A stretch of DNA of 41,418 nucleotides from contig NZ_JAFEJT020000026.1 in assembly GCF_018555435.2 (NCBI RefSeq), positions 1 through 41,418 on the forward strand, given 5' to 3'. A program made the translations under genes and the position numbers. Below are positions 40,707 through 41,418 of this stretch, piece by piece; the stretch's first letter is position 1, and every line of letters begins with the position of its first letter. The notes below the pieces were generated by a model. That model worked only from the letters and a program-made list of their open reading frames with translations, ran no database searches and had not been told where the DNA came from. This stretch comes from Bifidobacterium amazonense (lineage in GTDB: Bacteria > Actinomycetota > Actinomycetes > Actinomycetales > Bifidobacteriaceae).

Positions 40707-41418
40707 TCAGTGCGTGGCGATCTCGTCGACCTTGGTGACGTGCCCGCCGAACTGGGCGCGCAGCGCGGTCACGACGCGCAGGATGTCGTCCGCGCCGCCG
40801 CGCGAGGTCTGCCGCTGCCACAGGGCGGCCGCGGTGGCCGGCGTGGGCACGCCGAGTTCGAGCGCCGCCTCGACCATCCAGCGCGCCTCGCCGGACTCGT
40901 TGGCCACGGCCGGCACGCCCTTGAGCGACGGATCGTGTTCGGTGGCGTTGTCGAACAGGTCGAGCAGCCAGCTGGCCACCACGGAGCCTTCGCGCCACGA
41001 GTCCATCGTCGCGGCCGGATCGGTCACGTATTCGGAGCGCATCATCGTGGCGAAGCCCTCGCCGAACGCCTGCATCATGCCGTATTCGATGCCGTTGTGC
41101 ACCATCTTCGCGAAGTGGCCGCCGCCGACCGGGCCGGCGTGCACCAGGCCGTATTCGCCTTCCGGCTTGAGCGCCTCGAAGATCGGGCGCACGCGCTCGT
41201 AGTCCGCGTCGGAGCCGCCGATCATGAGCGCGTAGCCGCGCGCCTCGCCCCACACGCCGCCGGAGACGCCGCAGTCGAGGAATCCGATGCCGCGTTCGGC
41301 GAGCGCGGCCGCGTGCTCGCGATCCTCGGTGTACTTGGAGTTGCCGCCGTCGACGACGATGTCGCCGGGTTCGAGCAGTTCGCCGAGCCGCGCGATCGTC
41401 GATTCGGTGGGCGTGCCG
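40707..41418 (-). CDS. gnd: 6-phosphogluconate dehydrogenase, decarboxylating (N-terminal part outside window)
   Basis: The C-terminal 236 residues are present; the frame runs off the right edge. DGGNSKYTED, DCGVSGG, and HFAKMVHNGIEYG with the catalytic Lys and neighbouring Asn identify the family, which turns 6-phosphogluconate into ribulose 5-phosphate and CO2. The short C-terminus (ending soon after the QRQTSRGGADD segment) matches the shorter YqeC/GntZ-like, often NAD-linked, form rather than the 470-residue NADP enzyme. It ends next to the 16-bp repeats. Confidence 0.9.
   Translation of the reverse strand, partial: GTPTESTIARLGELLEPGDIVVDGGNSKYTEDREHAAALAERGIGFLDCGVSGGVWGEARGYALMIGGSDADYERVRPIFEALKPEGEYGLVHAGPVGGGHFAKMVHNGIEYGMMQAFGEGFATMMRSEYVTDPAATMDSWREGSVVASWLLDLFDNATEHDPSLKGVPAVANESGEARWMVEAALELGVPTPATAAALWQRQTSRGGADDILRVVTALRAQFGGHVTKVDEIATH

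Overview
The window is GC-rich and has the habits of an actinobacterium, most likely Bifidobacterium. Its genes are dense, AAGGAG-type ribosome sites are common, several starts are GTG, LacI-family regulators sit inside glycoside-hydrolase clusters, and ABC oligosaccharide importers feed intracellular glycosidases. The genus is inferred; no rRNA or other marker gene is present.

Layout. (1) 1-6174, minus strand: an oligosaccharide uptake operon with binding protein, two permeases, an alpha/beta hydrolase, a LacI regulator and a GH39 glycosidase cut by the window edge. Three copies of a TTAACTAGTTAA-type operator mark it. (2) 6484-7449: a YdcF-like protein, followed by an intergenic repeat cluster. 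(3) 7768-19451: two minus-strand units around a LacI gene. One holds a GH36 alpha-galactosidase, an alginate-lyase-fold protein, a GH43 glycosidase and a TIM-barrel isomerase. The other holds a 2-hydroxyacid dehydrogenase, a KDG kinase and a KDPG aldolase. A GGAAARCGCTTACC-type operator occurs at both units and again before a DUF4432 (aldose-epimerase-like) gene at 28794-29894. Together they read as a route that opens a uronate-containing oligosaccharide inside the cell and sends the uronate through the lower Entner-Doudoroff steps. This is the best candidate for an undescribed system here, because the usual KduI and KduD proteins are missing while an unassigned isomerase and dehydrogenase are present.

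(4) 19661-24000: an AEC transporter, a YghZ-type aldo/keto reductase, a DUF3737 beta-helix protein and a TetR regulator. (5) 24046-28595: a MacB/FtsX-type ABC exporter with a TetR gene on each side. (6) 30321-37828: three DHA2-type MFS pumps mixed with a PadR repressor, a Rossmann reductase, a cupin and a flavodoxin-fold quinone reductase. This looks like a stress and efflux region. Two near-identical MerR-type promoters, before the DUF3737 gene and before the cupin gene, suggest a shared redox or electrophile response whose regulator lies outside the window. (7) 37977-41418: a LysR regulator, a DEDDh-type exonuclease with a long N-terminal region, and a 6-phosphogluconate dehydrogenase cut by the window edge.

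Non-coding structure is rich. There is an 11-bp phased TCCGG array before the flavodoxin-fold gene, a GGAAA array before a 35-codon small gene, two unrelated repeat families in convergent gaps, and a 16-bp tandem repeat with a hairpin near 40.65 kb. I saw no tRNA, rRNA, CRISPR array, insertion sequence or phage gene.
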